38,033 bases of DNA from Candidatus Zipacnadum vermilionense. GTDB taxonomy: Bacteria; Armatimonadota; Zipacnadia; Zipacnadales; Zipacnadaceae. The position numbers and the translations under genes were made by a program. The stretch covers positions 1 to 38,033 of the forward strand of contig JALGSV010000032.1 of the NCBI GenBank assembly GCA_029821755.1, given 5' to 3'. Below are positions 1 to 8,101 of the stretch, one piece after another (within the stretch, counting starts at the first letter, position 1; the number at the start of each line of letters is the position of its first letter). The notes under the pieces were generated by a model. That model saw only the letters and a program-made list of their open reading frames with translations, made no database searches and was not told where the DNA came from.

Positions 1-15
1 AGAAGCACAACTATC

Positions 16-663
16 ATGCCCGTCCTTGGCACCATCGCGGAAATCAAGCCCCACGGCCGCTCCAAGCAGCGATACGAGGTCTGGATCGACGGGGAAATCG
101 TGCTGGAGGCCGATCAGGAGGTGATTGCCCAGGGGGGCCTGCGCTCAGGCCGACCCCTGACCGAAGAACAAGTCGTCGAACTGCGCCAAGCCGATCAGGC
201 TCTGGAGGCCTCTCGGCAAGCCCTGCGGTTGTTGTCCCACCGCTCGCGCAGCCGCCATGAACTGGTCGTGGCCCTGCGCCGCAAGCGCTACCCGGAGGAG
301 ATCGTCGACCTCACCATGCAGCGCCTGGAGAGCGCCGGCCTCATTGACGACGAGGCTTTCGCGCAGCGGATGGTGGAGCAGTACAGCCGCCACCGTCAAC
401 TCGGACGTTATGCGGTTTACCAAAAGCTACGCCAGGCTGGCTTGGACGCTGACCTGGCCAAGCGCACCCTCGCCGACAACACCAGCGAGGACGACGAGTT
501 GGAGCGGGCCCGGAGGGTGGCACAAAAGTACCTCGACCGCGCCACCGAGACCGACAACCGTCGTCGGCGGGCCAGAGTGTACAGTCTTCTGCAGCGTCGA
601 GGTTTTGACGCCGGCCTAGCCCGGCAAGTGACGGAGGAGAAGGTAACCGAAATCGATGAATGA
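16..663 (+). CDS. recX: Regulatory protein RecX
   Basis: RecX-family protein of 215 residues, a modulator that binds RecA filaments and limits recombinase activity in the cytoplasm. The body is built of the three-helix repeats typical of the family: a block around residues 60-110 with SRHELVVALRRKRYPEEIVD and the following LIDDEAFAQRMVEQYSR, then KLRQAGLDADLAKRTL, then a C-terminal repeat with LLQRRGFDAGLARQV. The N-terminal 50 residues form a short beta-rich extension seen in many longer RecX proteins. The ATG has no clear ribosome binding site and the reading frame is open to the window edge, so the start could lie further upstream. recA is not in the window. RNase Y follows 158 bp downstream on the same strand. 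Confidence 0.88.
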   Translation: MPVLGTIAEIKPHGRSKQRYEVWIDGEIVLEADQEVIAQGGLRSGRPLTEEQVVELRQADQALEASRQALRLLSHRSRSRHELVVALRRKRYPEEIVDLTMQRLESAGLIDDEAFAQRMVEQYSRHRQLGRYAVYQKLRQAGLDADLAKRTLADNTSEDDELERARRVAQKYLDRATETDNRRRRARVYSLLQRRGFDAGLARQVTEEKVTEIDE

Positions 664-821
664 CGAGCGCTAGATAACTGGTGGTCCCGGCCAGGCTCCG
701 GATCCAGTCCCTCCTAGGCTCCCTATTTGTCGTTTATCAACCATCGCCTATCAATTCCCCGTCGCACCTTGTCAATCTATCGGAATGCCGCACATTTCAC
801 AGACAGGGAGGTGGTCGCTTC

Positions 822-2366
822 ATGCCCACCCTTTTCGATATGCCCTGGTTGCTCCCAGCGGGTATGGCCGGCGTAGCCGTCCTGGCCGTAATCATTTACC
901 ACCTGATCACCGTCAACGGCTTGCGCGCCCGGCTCTGCCAAATCGAGCAAGACGCGGAGGAGCAATCCAAGCGCCTTGAGACCGAACGACGCGAATTACA
1001 GGTAGCCGCCCGCGAGGAGACCCTGAAGTTGCGTTCGCAACTGGAGCAGGAACTGCATCGTGAGCGGGCCGATCTTGAGAGAATGCGCCGGCGCCTCGAA
1101 GAGCGCGATGATAACCTGGACAAGCGCAAAAGCGAGCTTGAGCGCCAGACCCAGGATCTGACGCGCCGTGATAAGGACCTGACCGCCGCCGGCGACCGCA
1201 TTGACGGGCTGGTAGTCGAGGCGCAGCAACGCCTCGAGCAAGTGGCGGAAATGACCCCCGACCAGGCTCGGGAGCAGCTCCTGGCCCAGGTCGAGGAAGA
1301 GTTCCGCCCTGACCTAGCCAAGCGCATCGTGGGCCTCGAAGAGGAACTCCACGAGGAAGGCGAACGCCGCGCTCGCAAGATCATTTCGCAGGCCATCCAG
1401 CGCTGCGCCGTGGACCAGACCGCCGAGACCACCGTCTCGGTCGTCCCCCTGCCCAGCGACGAGATCAAAGGCCGCATCATCGGTCGCGAGGGCCGCAACA
1501 TCCGCGCCTTTGAGAAGCTCACCGGCGTGGACCTGATCGTCGACGACACCCCCGAGGCCGTAGTTATCTCCAGCTTCGACCCGGTGCGCCGCGAGGTAGC
1601 CCGCCTGGCTCTCGAGGAGCTTCTCACCGACGGCCGCATCCATCCGGGCCGTATCGAGGAGCTGGTCGACAAGTCGCAGCAAGCCGTCGACGAGATGATC
1701 CGGGAGGCCGGCGAGCACGCCACCTTCGAGACCGGCGTCACCGGCATGCATCCCGAACTAGTGCGCCTGCTGGGCAAGCTGCGCTTCCGCACCAGCTTCG
1801 GCCAGAACGTCCTGCGCCACTCCATCGAGGTCTCGCACCTCGCGGGGGCCATGTCCGGAGAAATCGGGGCGCGGGTCAACATCGCCCGCCGCGCCGGCCT
1901 CCTCCACGATCTGGGCAAGGCCATCGACTTCGAGCGTGAAGGCCCCCATGCCCTCATTGGTGCCGAGATCGCCACCAGCCGCGGCGAGAGCAAAGACGTG
2001 GTCGAGGCCTTCGTCTCCCACCACGACGACGAGCCGGTCAAATCGGTGGAGGGCGCCCTGGTGCAAGCCGCCGACGCCATCTCCGCCGCCCGCCCCGGCG
2101 CCCGCCGCGAGGCGCTCGAGTCGTACCTCAAGCGCCTGGATGAGCTGGAGAGGATCGCCAGCGAGTTTGAGGGCGTAGAGAAGAGCTTCGCTATCCAGGC
2201 CGGCCGTGAGATCCGCGTGATGGTCAAGCCGGAGCGCATCGACGACCTCGCCGCCCACCGCCTGGCCCGCGCCATGGCCTCCCGTATCGAGGGAGCCATG
2301 GACTACCCCGGCCAGATCCGGGTCACGGTAATCCGCGAGACCCGCGCCATCGAGTTCGCCAAGTAG
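822..2366 (+). CDS. rny: Ribonuclease Y (RNase Y)
   Basis: RNase Y, the membrane-anchored endoribonuclease that starts mRNA decay in many bacteria lacking RNase E. The 514-residue product has the full family layout: an N-terminal membrane helix (about residues 9-29), a long charged coiled coil (about 35-180), a KH RNA-binding domain with the loop [10 protein letters not shown] near 217-226, and an HD domain with RHSIEV (His333) and the metal pair His362-Asp363 in LLHDLGKA. An upstream in-frame ATG would add 47 residues of unlike character. I chose 822 because GGGAGG sits 9 bp upstream and the product then begins directly with the membrane helix, matching the usual length near 520. ymdB follows 89 bp downstream, the same pairing known from Bacillus. 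Confidence 0.96.
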   Translation: MPTLFDMPWLLPAGMAGVAVLAVIIYHLITVNGLRARLCQIEQDAEEQSKRLETERRELQVAAREETLKLRSQLEQELHRERADLERMRRRLEERDDNLDKRKSELERQTQDLTRRDKDLTAAGDRIDGLVVEAQQRLEQVAEMTPDQAREQLLAQVEEEFRPDLAKRIVGLEEELHEEGERRARKIISQAIQRCAVDQTAETTVSVVPLPSDEIKGRIIGREGRNIRAFEKLTGVDLIVDDTPEAVVISSFDPVRREVARLALEELLTDGRIHPGRIEELVDKSQQAVDEMIREAGEHATFETGVTGMHPELVRLLGKLRFRTSFGQNVLRHSIEVSHLAGAMSGEIGARVNIARRAGLLHDLGKAIDFEREGPHALIGAEIATSRGESKDVVEAFVSHHDDEPVKSVEGALVQAADAISAARPGARREALESYLKRLDELERIASEFEGVEKSFAIQAGREIRVMVKPERIDDLAAHRLARAMASRIEGAMDYPGQIRVTVIRETRAIEFAK

Positions 2367-2455
2367 CAGACCAGACAATCAGGAGGGGCCGGCTAGGCGG
2401 TCTGCGTACGCCGTGCGCGGCCACCCCGGCGGCCCCTCCCTCGGAGCCATACTTT

Positions 2456-3244
2456 GTGAGAATCCTCTTCCTCGGAGACATTGTCGGCCGTCCCGGTCGC
2501 CGTTGTGTAGCGGCCCTCCTGCCCGACTTGCTGGAGGAGTACCGCGTTGACTTCGCCATTGCCAACGCCGAAAACGCCGCCGCCGGCCTGGGCCTGACCG
2601 AGAAGATCGCCCGGGAGCTGCTAGACATGGGCCTTGACGTCCTCACCAGCGGCAACCACATCTGGCACCAGAAGGAGGCGCTCCAGTTCCTACCCCGCCT
2701 TCCGGAGGTCCTGCGCCCGGCCAACTACCCTCCCGCCGCCCCCGGTTACGGTTGGGGCGTCTACCGGGCCCACAACGGTGAGGATGTAGCGGTGGTAAAC
2801 CTCCAGGGCCGCATCTTCATGGATCCCATGGATTGCCCCTTCCGGGGAGCCGACGCCATCCTCTCCGAGCTGCCCACCGTGGCCGCGACCGTGGTCGACT
2901 TCCACGCCGAGGCCACCTCAGAGAAGGCCGCCCTGGCTCGTTATCTCGACGGCCGCGTTACGGCCGTGATCGGCACCCATACCCACGTGCAGACCGCCGA
3001 TGAGACCATCCTGGCCGGCGGCACCGCCTTCTTGAGCGATGTCGGGATGACCGGGCCCAGCGACTCAGTTATCGGCGTCATTCCGGAGACCAGCGTAGCG
3101 CGGTTCGTGACTGGAATCCCGGCCAAGTTTGAGGTGCCCAAGCGAGGGCCTTGTATATTGTCGGCCGTGATGATAGAATCTGGGCCAAATGGGGGCACTG
3201 CCCATGCCATCCAACGCATTATAAAACGGCTTTCTTCGGAGTAA
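2456..3244 (+). CDS. ymdB: YmdB-family metallophosphoesterase
   Basis: Cytoplasmic dinuclear-metal phosphoesterase of the YmdB/TIGR00282 family, which hydrolyses cyclic nucleotides in vitro and affects the switch between motility and biofilm in Bacillus. The 262 residues match the family length. Metal ligands are all visible: Asp8 in FLGDIVG, Glu39-Asn40 in ANAENAA, Asn67 in SGNHIW, His150 in DFHAE, and His175/His177 in GTHTHVQ. Translation starts at GTG; the next residues MRILFLGD are the typical N-terminus. It lies between rny and spoVS on the same strand, and the spoVS start overlaps or closely follows its stop, so the three are probably co-expressed. Confidence 0.94.
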   Translation: MRILFLGDIVGRPGRRCVAALLPDLLEEYRVDFAIANAENAAAGLGLTEKIARELLDMGLDVLTSGNHIWHQKEALQFLPRLPEVLRPANYPPAAPGYGWGVYRAHNGEDVAVVNLQGRIFMDPMDCPFRGADAILSELPTVAATVVDFHAEATSEKAALARYLDGRVTAVIGTHTHVQTADETILAGGTAFLSDVGMTGPSDSVIGVIPETSVARFVTGIPAKFEVPKRGPCILSAVMIESGPNGGTAHAIQRIIKRLSSE

Positions 3245-3327
3245 CGATGGACCCCAGCAATCACGTCCCAGAAGACGCCCACCCGCCGGTGGGTGTCCTC
3301 GCCGAACGCAGCAAGGGAGGCAAGCTT

Positions 3328-3612
3328 GTGAACGTGCTCAGGATCGGGGCACACTCCGACCCCAACAAGGTGGCCGGGGCGTTGGCTGGCACCATTCGCG
3401 AGCAGGGCCGGGCCGAGATGCAGACCATCGGCGCCGGTGCCCTGAACCAGGCCATCAAGTCCATCGCCATCGCCCGGGGCTTCCTCGCCCCCTCCGGCGT
3501 GGACCTGGTTTGCTATCCGGCCTTTGTGGATGTCGAGGTAGACGGTAACGAACGCACCGCCATCCGGCTGTTTGTGGCACCCAAGGGGCACTTTGAACCC
3601 AAGGGGCACTAA
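3328..3612 (+). CDS. spoVS: Stage V sporulation protein S (SpoVS)
   Basis: Small Alba-fold protein of the SpoVS family. It is required for sporulation in Bacillus but is also widespread in non-spore-formers, where it probably binds nucleic acid. The 94 residues contain the hallmark stretch VAGALAGTIREQG, then IGAGALNQAIKSIAIARG, APSGVDLVCYPAF and ERTAIRL. I chose the GTG at 3328 because AAGGGAGG lies 7 bp upstream and this start gives the usual family length near 86-95. An in-frame ATG at 3247, 2 bp after the ymdB stop, would add 27 residues and also has a weak GGAG; it remains possible. A strong terminator follows 22 bp after the stop, ending the recX-rny-ymdB-spoVS block. Confidence 0.93.
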   Translation: MNVLRIGAHSDPNKVAGALAGTIREQGRAEMQTIGAGALNQAIKSIAIARGFLAPSGVDLVCYPAFVDVEVDGNERTAIRLFVAPKGHFEPKGH

Positions 3613-3634
3613 GCCGCGTAGTCTGGAGACAACG

Positions 3635-3666
3635 ATGCCTGCCACCCGGTGTGGCAGGCATTTTCG
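3635..3666 (+). terminator. Rho-independent terminator after spoVS
   Basis: A perfect 11-bp inverted repeat (ATGCCTGCCAC at 3635-3645 and its complement at 3651-3661) with a 5-nt loop CCGGT, followed directly by TTTT. It lies 22 bp after the spoVS stop and should end transcription of the rny-ymdB-spoVS unit. Confidence 0.88.
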
Positions 3667-3675
3667 TCTATCCGC

Positions 3676-3730
3676 GGGGGACATCATGCTTGGCCCCGCA
3701 TCGCCCGCGGGGCCAAGCATGATGTCCCCC
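3676..3730. repeat. 24-bp perfect inverted repeat
   Basis: Arms at 3676-3699 and 3707-3730 are exact reverse complements over 24 bp, with the 7-nt loop ATCGCCC. The arms begin GGGGGACATCATGC and end in GGCCCCGC. No T-run follows, so it is not a standard terminator. It lies directly beyond the spoVS terminator and before the methyltransferase gene. The outer GGGGGAC/GTCCCCC ends resemble the GTGTCCCCCG units at 29480-29525, which suggests a dispersed palindromic repeat. Confidence 0.85.
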
Positions 3731-3822
3731 GATCAGTCAACTGCCGTCTTGACTGCCTTCCCAGCTGCCATTGTGCCTGCCTCTGTGCCCGCCGTTGTGC
3801 TTGTCGTCGCGCTTGTTGTCCT

Positions 3823-4647
3823 ATGCCCCACCACCGCCTCTACCTCGCCGACAGCCGTCGTATGCCTGAGTTGGACGACACCTCCGTCCACCTCGTGGTC
3901 ACCTCGCCCCCCTATTGGTGCATCAAGGACTATGCCCATCCCGGCCAGATCGGCTACGAGCAACCCTACGAGGACTACCTCGCCGACCTACGCCAGGTCC
4001 TCTCCGAGTGCTTCCGCGTGCTGCATCCTGGCTGCCGCGCGGCGGTGAACATCGGCGACCAATACCTGCGCGCCACCGAGCACGGCCGCTACCGCGTCCA
4101 GCCCCTCCCCGCCGACCTGATCGGGATCGGGCAGGAGCTGGGCTACGACTTCATGGGGCAGATCATCTGGCGCAAGGTCTCCACCACCCACACCTCCGGC
4201 GGCGGCCAGTGGATGGGCTCCACCTACTACCCCCGCGACGGCCAGATCACCTACGAGCACGAGTACATCCTGCTCTTCCGCAAGCTCGGCACTCCTCCGA
4301 AGCCCTCCGCCGAACAGAAGGAGCGCAGCCGCCTATCTAAGGAGGACCGCTCCCGCTGGTTCCGCGGCATCTGGGACGACCTCCCCCCCGCCCGCCAGCA
4401 GTCCCACGTCGCCATGTTCCCGCTAGACCTCCCCCGCCGCCTGATCCTCATGTACTCCTTCCACGGCGAGACCATCCTCGACCCCTTCGCCGGCAGCGGT
4501 ACCACCCTCGCCGCCGCCGAACAGGAGGGCCGCAACTCGGTGGGCTACGAGCTAAACCCCGATTTCGAGCGCATAATCAAGGAAAAGGTGCAATCCAGCC
4601 AGACGGGCGAGGGCTTCAGCCTGGAGGTAGCGAGACGGATTGACTGA
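3823..4647 (+). CDS. Site-specific DNA methyltransferase, N4-cytosine/N6-adenine type
   Basis: DNA amino-methyltransferase of 274 residues that transfers a methyl group from S-adenosylmethionine to the exocyclic amine of cytosine or adenine. The catalytic motif IV is TSPPY at residues 27-31, near the N-terminus, and the AdoMet-binding motif I is DPFAGSGT at 220-227, near the C-terminus. This order is that of beta-class enzymes; an SPPY rather than DPPY motif is more common in N4-cytosine enzymes. The end GYELNPDFERI is the usual motif II/III region. The frame stays open upstream to 3649, but those residues are Cys/Arg-rich and unlike the family, so I start at the ATG before HHRLYLADS. No restriction endonuclease gene adjoins it, so it looks like an orphan methyltransferase. 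Confidence 0.88.
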   Translation: MPHHRLYLADSRRMPELDDTSVHLVVTSPPYWCIKDYAHPGQIGYEQPYEDYLADLRQVLSECFRVLHPGCRAAVNIGDQYLRATEHGRYRVQPLPADLIGIGQELGYDFMGQIIWRKVSTTHTSGGGQWMGSTYYPRDGQITYEHEYILLFRKLGTPPKPSAEQKERSRLSKEDRSRWFRGIWDDLPPARQQSHVAMFPLDLPRRLILMYSFHGETILDPFAGSGTTLAAAEQEGRNSVGYELNPDFERIIKEKVQSSQTGEGFSLEVARRID

Positions 4648-4660
4648 GGGGAGGGAGAGT

Positions 4661-4789
4661 GCTATCATTGATAGTGATGGGGGGGCCTGCGACCTACTCG
4701 CCCTGGCCGAGGCCTATAACGCCAACCTGATCACCGCCGACCGCCGCCTCTGCGAGCAGGTGCCGGTGGTGGAGATGTTTCTGAAGTAG
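4661..4789 (+). pseudogene. C-terminal remnant of a PIN-domain toxin (VapC-like)
   Basis: A 42-codon open stretch without a proper start translates to a peptide with ACDLLALAEAYNANLITADRRL and ends VPVVEMFLK before TAG. The pattern ALAE...LITADRRL is the signature of the last third of VapC-type PIN nucleases, including the conserved ADRRL turn. The first two thirds of the gene, and an antitoxin, are absent. It begins 13 bp after the methyltransferase stop. It is best read as debris of a type II toxin-antitoxin module. A 17-nt piece of its 3' end recurs at 5687-5703. Confidence 0.6.
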
Positions 4790-5964
4790 GGGGCCCGCCG
4801 GCCTGAGTTGTCAAAGATCGCCACGGCCACGCCCCGAGGGACCTGCCTACGTCTGCCGGGGCCGAGAGGGGTGGCGTCTCGGCGCCGGGGGAGGAGCTGG
4901 AGGGGGCGAGAGTTTCGTCCCCTACTCCCCATCCCGCCGGGGAGGGGAGGTTGATGGCGTTGAGTGGAAGGTCGGAGGACCTTCAGTCGGAGCCGGGGCC
5001 CGGCGCAGAGCGTCCGGGGTGGCTGCGGAGCAGCCGGTTAGCACGGTGGGCACCAAGAAGCAGGCGCCGGGTTGATAGATGGTCTGCACGTACGTCTGGT
5101 TAACGGCCGCATTATAGCAGATATGTTCTAGATGTCAAGGGGTTTGGGGAAAAAAGGGGAGAGAACCTCACCCCCCTGCCCCCTCTCCCGCGCCTGCGGC
5201 TTGGGAGAGGGGGAGGAGAGGCGGAACCTCACCCGGGCGCACGCCGTGCGTGTGCTTGGCCCCCTGCCGCGCCTGCGGCTTGGGAGAGGGGGAGGAGAGA
5301 CGGGAACCTCACCGCTGCGCACGCCGTGCATGTGCTTGGCCCCCTCTCCTGCGCCTGCGGCTGGGGAGAGGGGGAGGCGGAACGGTCGGGGAACGGCTGA
5401 CTTTCGTGTCAAGTTTGAGAGGGCCGGTTGGCTTCTCAGGGAAGGCCGCTGGGTGGCGGAGTCCGCCTCATCCCCGGCGCGGGGTTGCGCCGGACCCTCT
5501 TTTCGCGCCTGCGCTGAGAAGAGGGTGGAGAAGCAGCCGGTGCCACCCCGGTACAAGCGGAGAAGTTTGCGCTACCCGGAAGGAGTTCCGTCCGGGGGGC
5601 GGCTGATCTGACTGTGTGCCCTAACCCCGTTGAGACCTACGTCCAGGAACTGTGGGACTTGCACCTGTCTGGCGGGCCGTACTGGCGGTGGAGATGTTTC
5701 TGAGGCGCGAGGCGCGTCGCACCCGTTTCGAGCGATCATCGAGGCGAGGACGGATTCGTCGTAGAGAATACGATGGATTATTTACGGCATCGCCGTAGTG
5801 AGCAGCAGGACTCAATTCTCCCACGGCGAAAGGAACTGATGCCAAGGGATAGCAAATGCGCGGCATCGGGACGACGGTGCAAGGGAGCGATAGGCCCATG
5901 TGGAGACGGAGAACCGTCTTGGTCGTCTCACTGGCGGCGCGGGGCGGCGAGTCCAGGAGGTAAT
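4790..5964. other. Gene-free, repeat-rich intergenic region
   Basis: About 1.2 kb between the PIN remnant and the 23-residue-repeat protein gene. Open frames exist here only because the DNA is GC-rich and repetitive; their products are Arg/Gly/Pro-rich, lack domains and have no ribosome binding sites. It holds three tandem palindromic units (5164-5377) and, at 5687-5703, a second copy of the 17-nt end of the PIN remnant (in frame LAVEMFLR). I see no RNA gene or clear promoter in it. Confidence 0.6.
5164..5377. repeat. Three tandem palindromic CCCTCTCC/GGAGAGGG units
   Basis: Three diverged units starting AACCTCAC at about 5164, 5225 and 5304. Each contains GCGCCTGCGGCT(T/G)GGGAGAGGGGGAGG, and the second and third also share CGCACGCCGTGC(G/A)TGTGCTTGGCC. 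Where intact, CCCTCTCC pairs with GGAGAGGG around the GCGCCTGCGGC centre. A related single unit occurs between the creatininase and argG genes (8783-8822), so this is a dispersed REP-like family. Confidence 0.8.
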
Positions 5965-7173
5965 ATGATGAACGCCAGGCAGTTCCGCATCCTGATCGTG
6001 CTGACGGTGGTATCTGGTTTTCTGGGGGGCGCAGTCTCTAACCTGCTGCTGCGCGGCGCTCCGGCTACGGCCCAGACGGCGGGGGTCGGGGTCCAGGAGG
6101 TGGTCAGGGCCAAGAGCTTTGAGTTGGTAGACGCTCAAGGCAAGCTGCGGGCTATGCTGACCCTCGGTCCCAACGACAGCCCTGGCCTCGTACTGAGCGA
6201 CGCCACTGGGAAAGGGCGGGCCATGCTGGTGATCCTCGCCGACGGCAGCCCCGCCCTGATGCTGAACGATGCCGCCGGTAGGGGGAGGGCCACGCTCAGC
6301 GTCGAGCCTGACGACAGCCCTGTCCTGGCACTTCTCGACGCCGCGGCCAAGACGCGCACGCAACTGAGCCTGCTTGCCGATGGTAGCCCAGTCCTGGGGC
6401 TATATGATGCCGCCGGCAAGGAGCGGGCGGAACTGGGCCTCGATGCCGACGGCAGCCCTAACCTGGTGCTGGCCGACGCCGCCGGAGAAACGCGAGTGGG
6501 CCTGGGCGCCCCCGCCGAAGGCCCCGGCCTAGCGCTGACCGATACTGGGGGCCAGAAGCGGATCCTGCTGGGCATCACGCCCGACGACAGCCCTAACCTG
6601 CTGATGGCCGATGCCGCCGGGAAGCCCCGAGCGAGCCTGTTCCTCCGTGCCGACGGCAACCCGAGTTTGTGCCTGGACGATGCCGCCGGCGAGACGCGGG
6701 CGGCCCTGGACACGACTGCTGACGGCAGCCCCGGGTTGGCGCTATACGATGCCGGCGGTCACGGACGGGTCTTGGTGAGACTACTACCCGACGATCCATT
6801 CCTTGCGCTGTCCGATGGTGAAGGGAAGCCAAGGGTGATGCTCCATGCTGAAAAGGGGCTGAATCTGTACGCTCCCGCCGACCGCGGCCAATTGGTGCTA
6901 AGCGCTGAAGCCGAGTCCCTCGGGCTGTCGCTGCTGGACGGCGAAGGTGGTCCGCGCGCCAGCCTCTGCATGATGAAGGACGTGCCAAGTCTCAACCTCT
7001 GGGACGCGAAGGGCAAGAGCAGCGCGCTGTTGGCGGTGTCCCAGGCGGGCAGTCCTGGTCTCAAGCTCTATGATGCCGAAGGTCAGGGTCGGGCCAGACT
7101 CGGGCTGGCTCAAGGCCAGCCGCTGCTTGTCTTCTGGGGGGCCGACGGCAAGGTGAGCTATGGTGCGCCTTGA
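5965..7173 (+). CDS. Exported or membrane-anchored protein with about 15 tandem 23-residue repeats
   Basis: A 402-residue protein of unknown function. After an N-terminal hydrophobic segment (about residues 8-29, FRILIVLTVVSGFLGGAVSNLLL) acting as signal peptide or anchor, the rest is nearly all tandem repeats of about 23 residues with consensus LxADGSPxLxLxDAAGKxRAxL. The regular spacing of aliphatic strands and DG/AG turns suggests a beta-solenoid outside the membrane. Repeats degrade in the last quarter (residues about 300-400) and the chain ends FWGADGKVSYGAP. The start is set by AGGAGGT 4 bp before the first of two adjacent ATG codons; the second ATG is equally possible. The frame is open further upstream, but without a ribosome binding site. 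I do not recognise a named family. Confidence 0.82.
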   Translation: MMNARQFRILIVLTVVSGFLGGAVSNLLLRGAPATAQTAGVGVQEVVRAKSFELVDAQGKLRAMLTLGPNDSPGLVLSDATGKGRAMLVILADGSPALMLNDAAGRGRATLSVEPDDSPVLALLDAAAKTRTQLSLLADGSPVLGLYDAAGKERAELGLDADGSPNLVLADAAGETRVGLGAPAEGPGLALTDTGGQKRILLGITPDDSPNLLMADAAGKPRASLFLRADGNPSLCLDDAAGETRAALDTTADGSPGLALYDAGGHGRVLVRLLPDDPFLALSDGEGKPRVMLHAEKGLNLYAPADRGQLVLSAEAESLGLSLLDGEGGPRASLCMMKDVPSLNLWDAKGKSSALLAVSQAGSPGLKLYDAEGQGRARLGLAQGQPLLVFWGADGKVSYGAP

Positions 7174-7279
7174 GCTGGCTCACTGCGAGCGGCTTGTCGG
7201 CCACGCGACGACCGAACACCCGGAGTCAACCGTCACCCTATTCAAGGCCAACGGTGATGTCCTCTGGCAGGCACCGTGA
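7163..7279 (+). pseudogene. Possible C-terminal remnant of a second repeat protein
   Basis: In the frame overlapping the end of the repeat-protein gene, a 38-codon stretch ends VTLFKANGDVLWQAP before TGA. This closely mirrors the end of the upstream protein (LLVFWGADGKVSYGAP), with the same aliphatic run, the (A)(D/N)G turn and the final AP. It looks like the tail of a decayed duplicate copy. The first 20 residues show no resemblance, and there is no ribosome binding site. Confidence 0.35.
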
Positions 7280-7346
7280 AGACGGGGTAGCCCGGCGCGG
7301 TAGGACCTGGCCGCACAAGTCGCGGCGCCTTGCTAGGAGGATGGCT

Positions 7347-7931
7347 ATGAGATACCTGCGGACTTTGCTCCAGGACAACTTCCCCTTGGAGTTCCTGGCG
7401 GCGCTGTGGCCGAAGATATGGAGTCCGGCCAGCACCATGTGGTCCGACCTCCCCGTGTTCGAACTGGAGGACGAGTGTTTCCTACGGTACTGTGAGCCGT
7501 GCGAAAGGAGCCTTCGCGCCCTGTATCTGGGGCGCTCAAGCAGACTAGCCCCAAGAGAGAGTGACAGCTATTACCGCGCCATCCGGGAGCTGGGCGAGGC
7601 GCCACTGATCCTCCTTCGTGTCCGGTGGCGCCGGTACAGTCTGATCCATGAGGCCACTCACCATAGCAATATCGATCGCGACTTCCTGGACCGCAAGCGA
7701 GACGAGTCCCACGCCTTTCTTTCGGAGATACTGGCATATCGTTGGGACACTCCCAGGGGCACGCTGAAGGACTACCTGTGCGCTGCAAGAGAACTCAGTG
7801 ACGGGAGGATGCAAAGGGTTCTCTGGAGTGCGGTGGCGGGGCGGGATGGGCGCGTTGTGCCCGATTTCAGAGCAAGATGTGAGATTGTCGATAAAGTGGC
7901 GGAAGCCTGGGATCCGTCCTGCACGGAATAG
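7347..7931 (+). CDS. Hypothetical protein with HEXXH (HEATHH) motif
   Basis: A 194-residue protein I cannot assign to a named family. The notable element is LIHEATHH, with His101, Glu102 and His105 forming an HEXXH zinc-binding motif, followed 22 residues later by Glu127 in AFLSEILAYRW on a predicted helix. That spacing fits a gluzincin-like third ligand. No signal peptide or membrane segment is seen, so it is probably cytoplasmic. AGGAGG lies 6 bp before this ATG; another in-frame ATG at 7341 abuts the Shine-Dalgarno sequence and is less likely. The reading frame is open upstream, but codons there look non-coding. It may be an unrecognised small metallopeptidase-like protein, but HEXXH also occurs by chance. 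Confidence 0.6.
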   Translation: MRYLRTLLQDNFPLEFLAALWPKIWSPASTMWSDLPVFELEDECFLRYCEPCERSLRALYLGRSSRLAPRESDSYYRAIRELGEAPLILLRVRWRRYSLIHEATHHSNIDRDFLDRKRDESHAFLSEILAYRWDTPRGTLKDYLCAARELSDGRMQRVLWSAVAGRDGRVVPDFRARCEIVDKVAEAWDPSCTE

Positions 7932-7994
7932 GGGGCAGCGTTGCACAGACCCCGCATTCTCCGACGCGGTGCACCACCACACCACCCACCCCTC

Positions 7995-8014
7995 GGGCGC
8001 GATGAATCGCGCCC
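7995..8014. repeat. Intergenic palindrome GGGCGCGAT/ATCGCGCCC
   Basis: A 9-bp perfect inverted repeat separated by GA, followed by CCTACA, in the gap before the creatininase gene. It has no T-run. Its layout resembles the other gene-free palindromes in this window, for example at 27288-27316, which is also followed by CTACA-like sequence. Confidence 0.6.
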
Positions 8015-8040
8015 CTACATGCTCGTCGTTTCCCCGGCTA

Positions 8041-8070
8041 TTGACGACCTCCCCCTCCTCCCGGCATAAT
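8041..8070 (+). promoter_or_regulatory. Sigma-70 promoter for the creatininase gene
   Basis: TTGACG at 8041-8046 and CATAAT at 8065-8070, spacer 18 bp. Transcription would start near 8077, giving a leader of about 25 nt with GGAGG before the ATG at 8102. Confidence 0.55.
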
Positions 8071-8101
8071 AGTCTTCACGCCGCTGAACCGGAGGCCCCC
8101 G

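Noticed and set aside
896-2299. 467-codon open frame antisense to rny
   Set aside because: Product is Ser/Arg-rich with no motif; it is the mirror of rny codon usage in GC-rich DNA.
3247-3327. Longer SpoVS starting at the ATG at 3247
   Set aside because: Family length and the strong AAGGGAGG before 3328 favour the GTG start, although the longer form cannot be excluded.
5132-5611. Open frames on both strands in the repeat region
   Set aside because: They come from tandem palindromic repeats, have no ribosome binding site and no recognisable motif.
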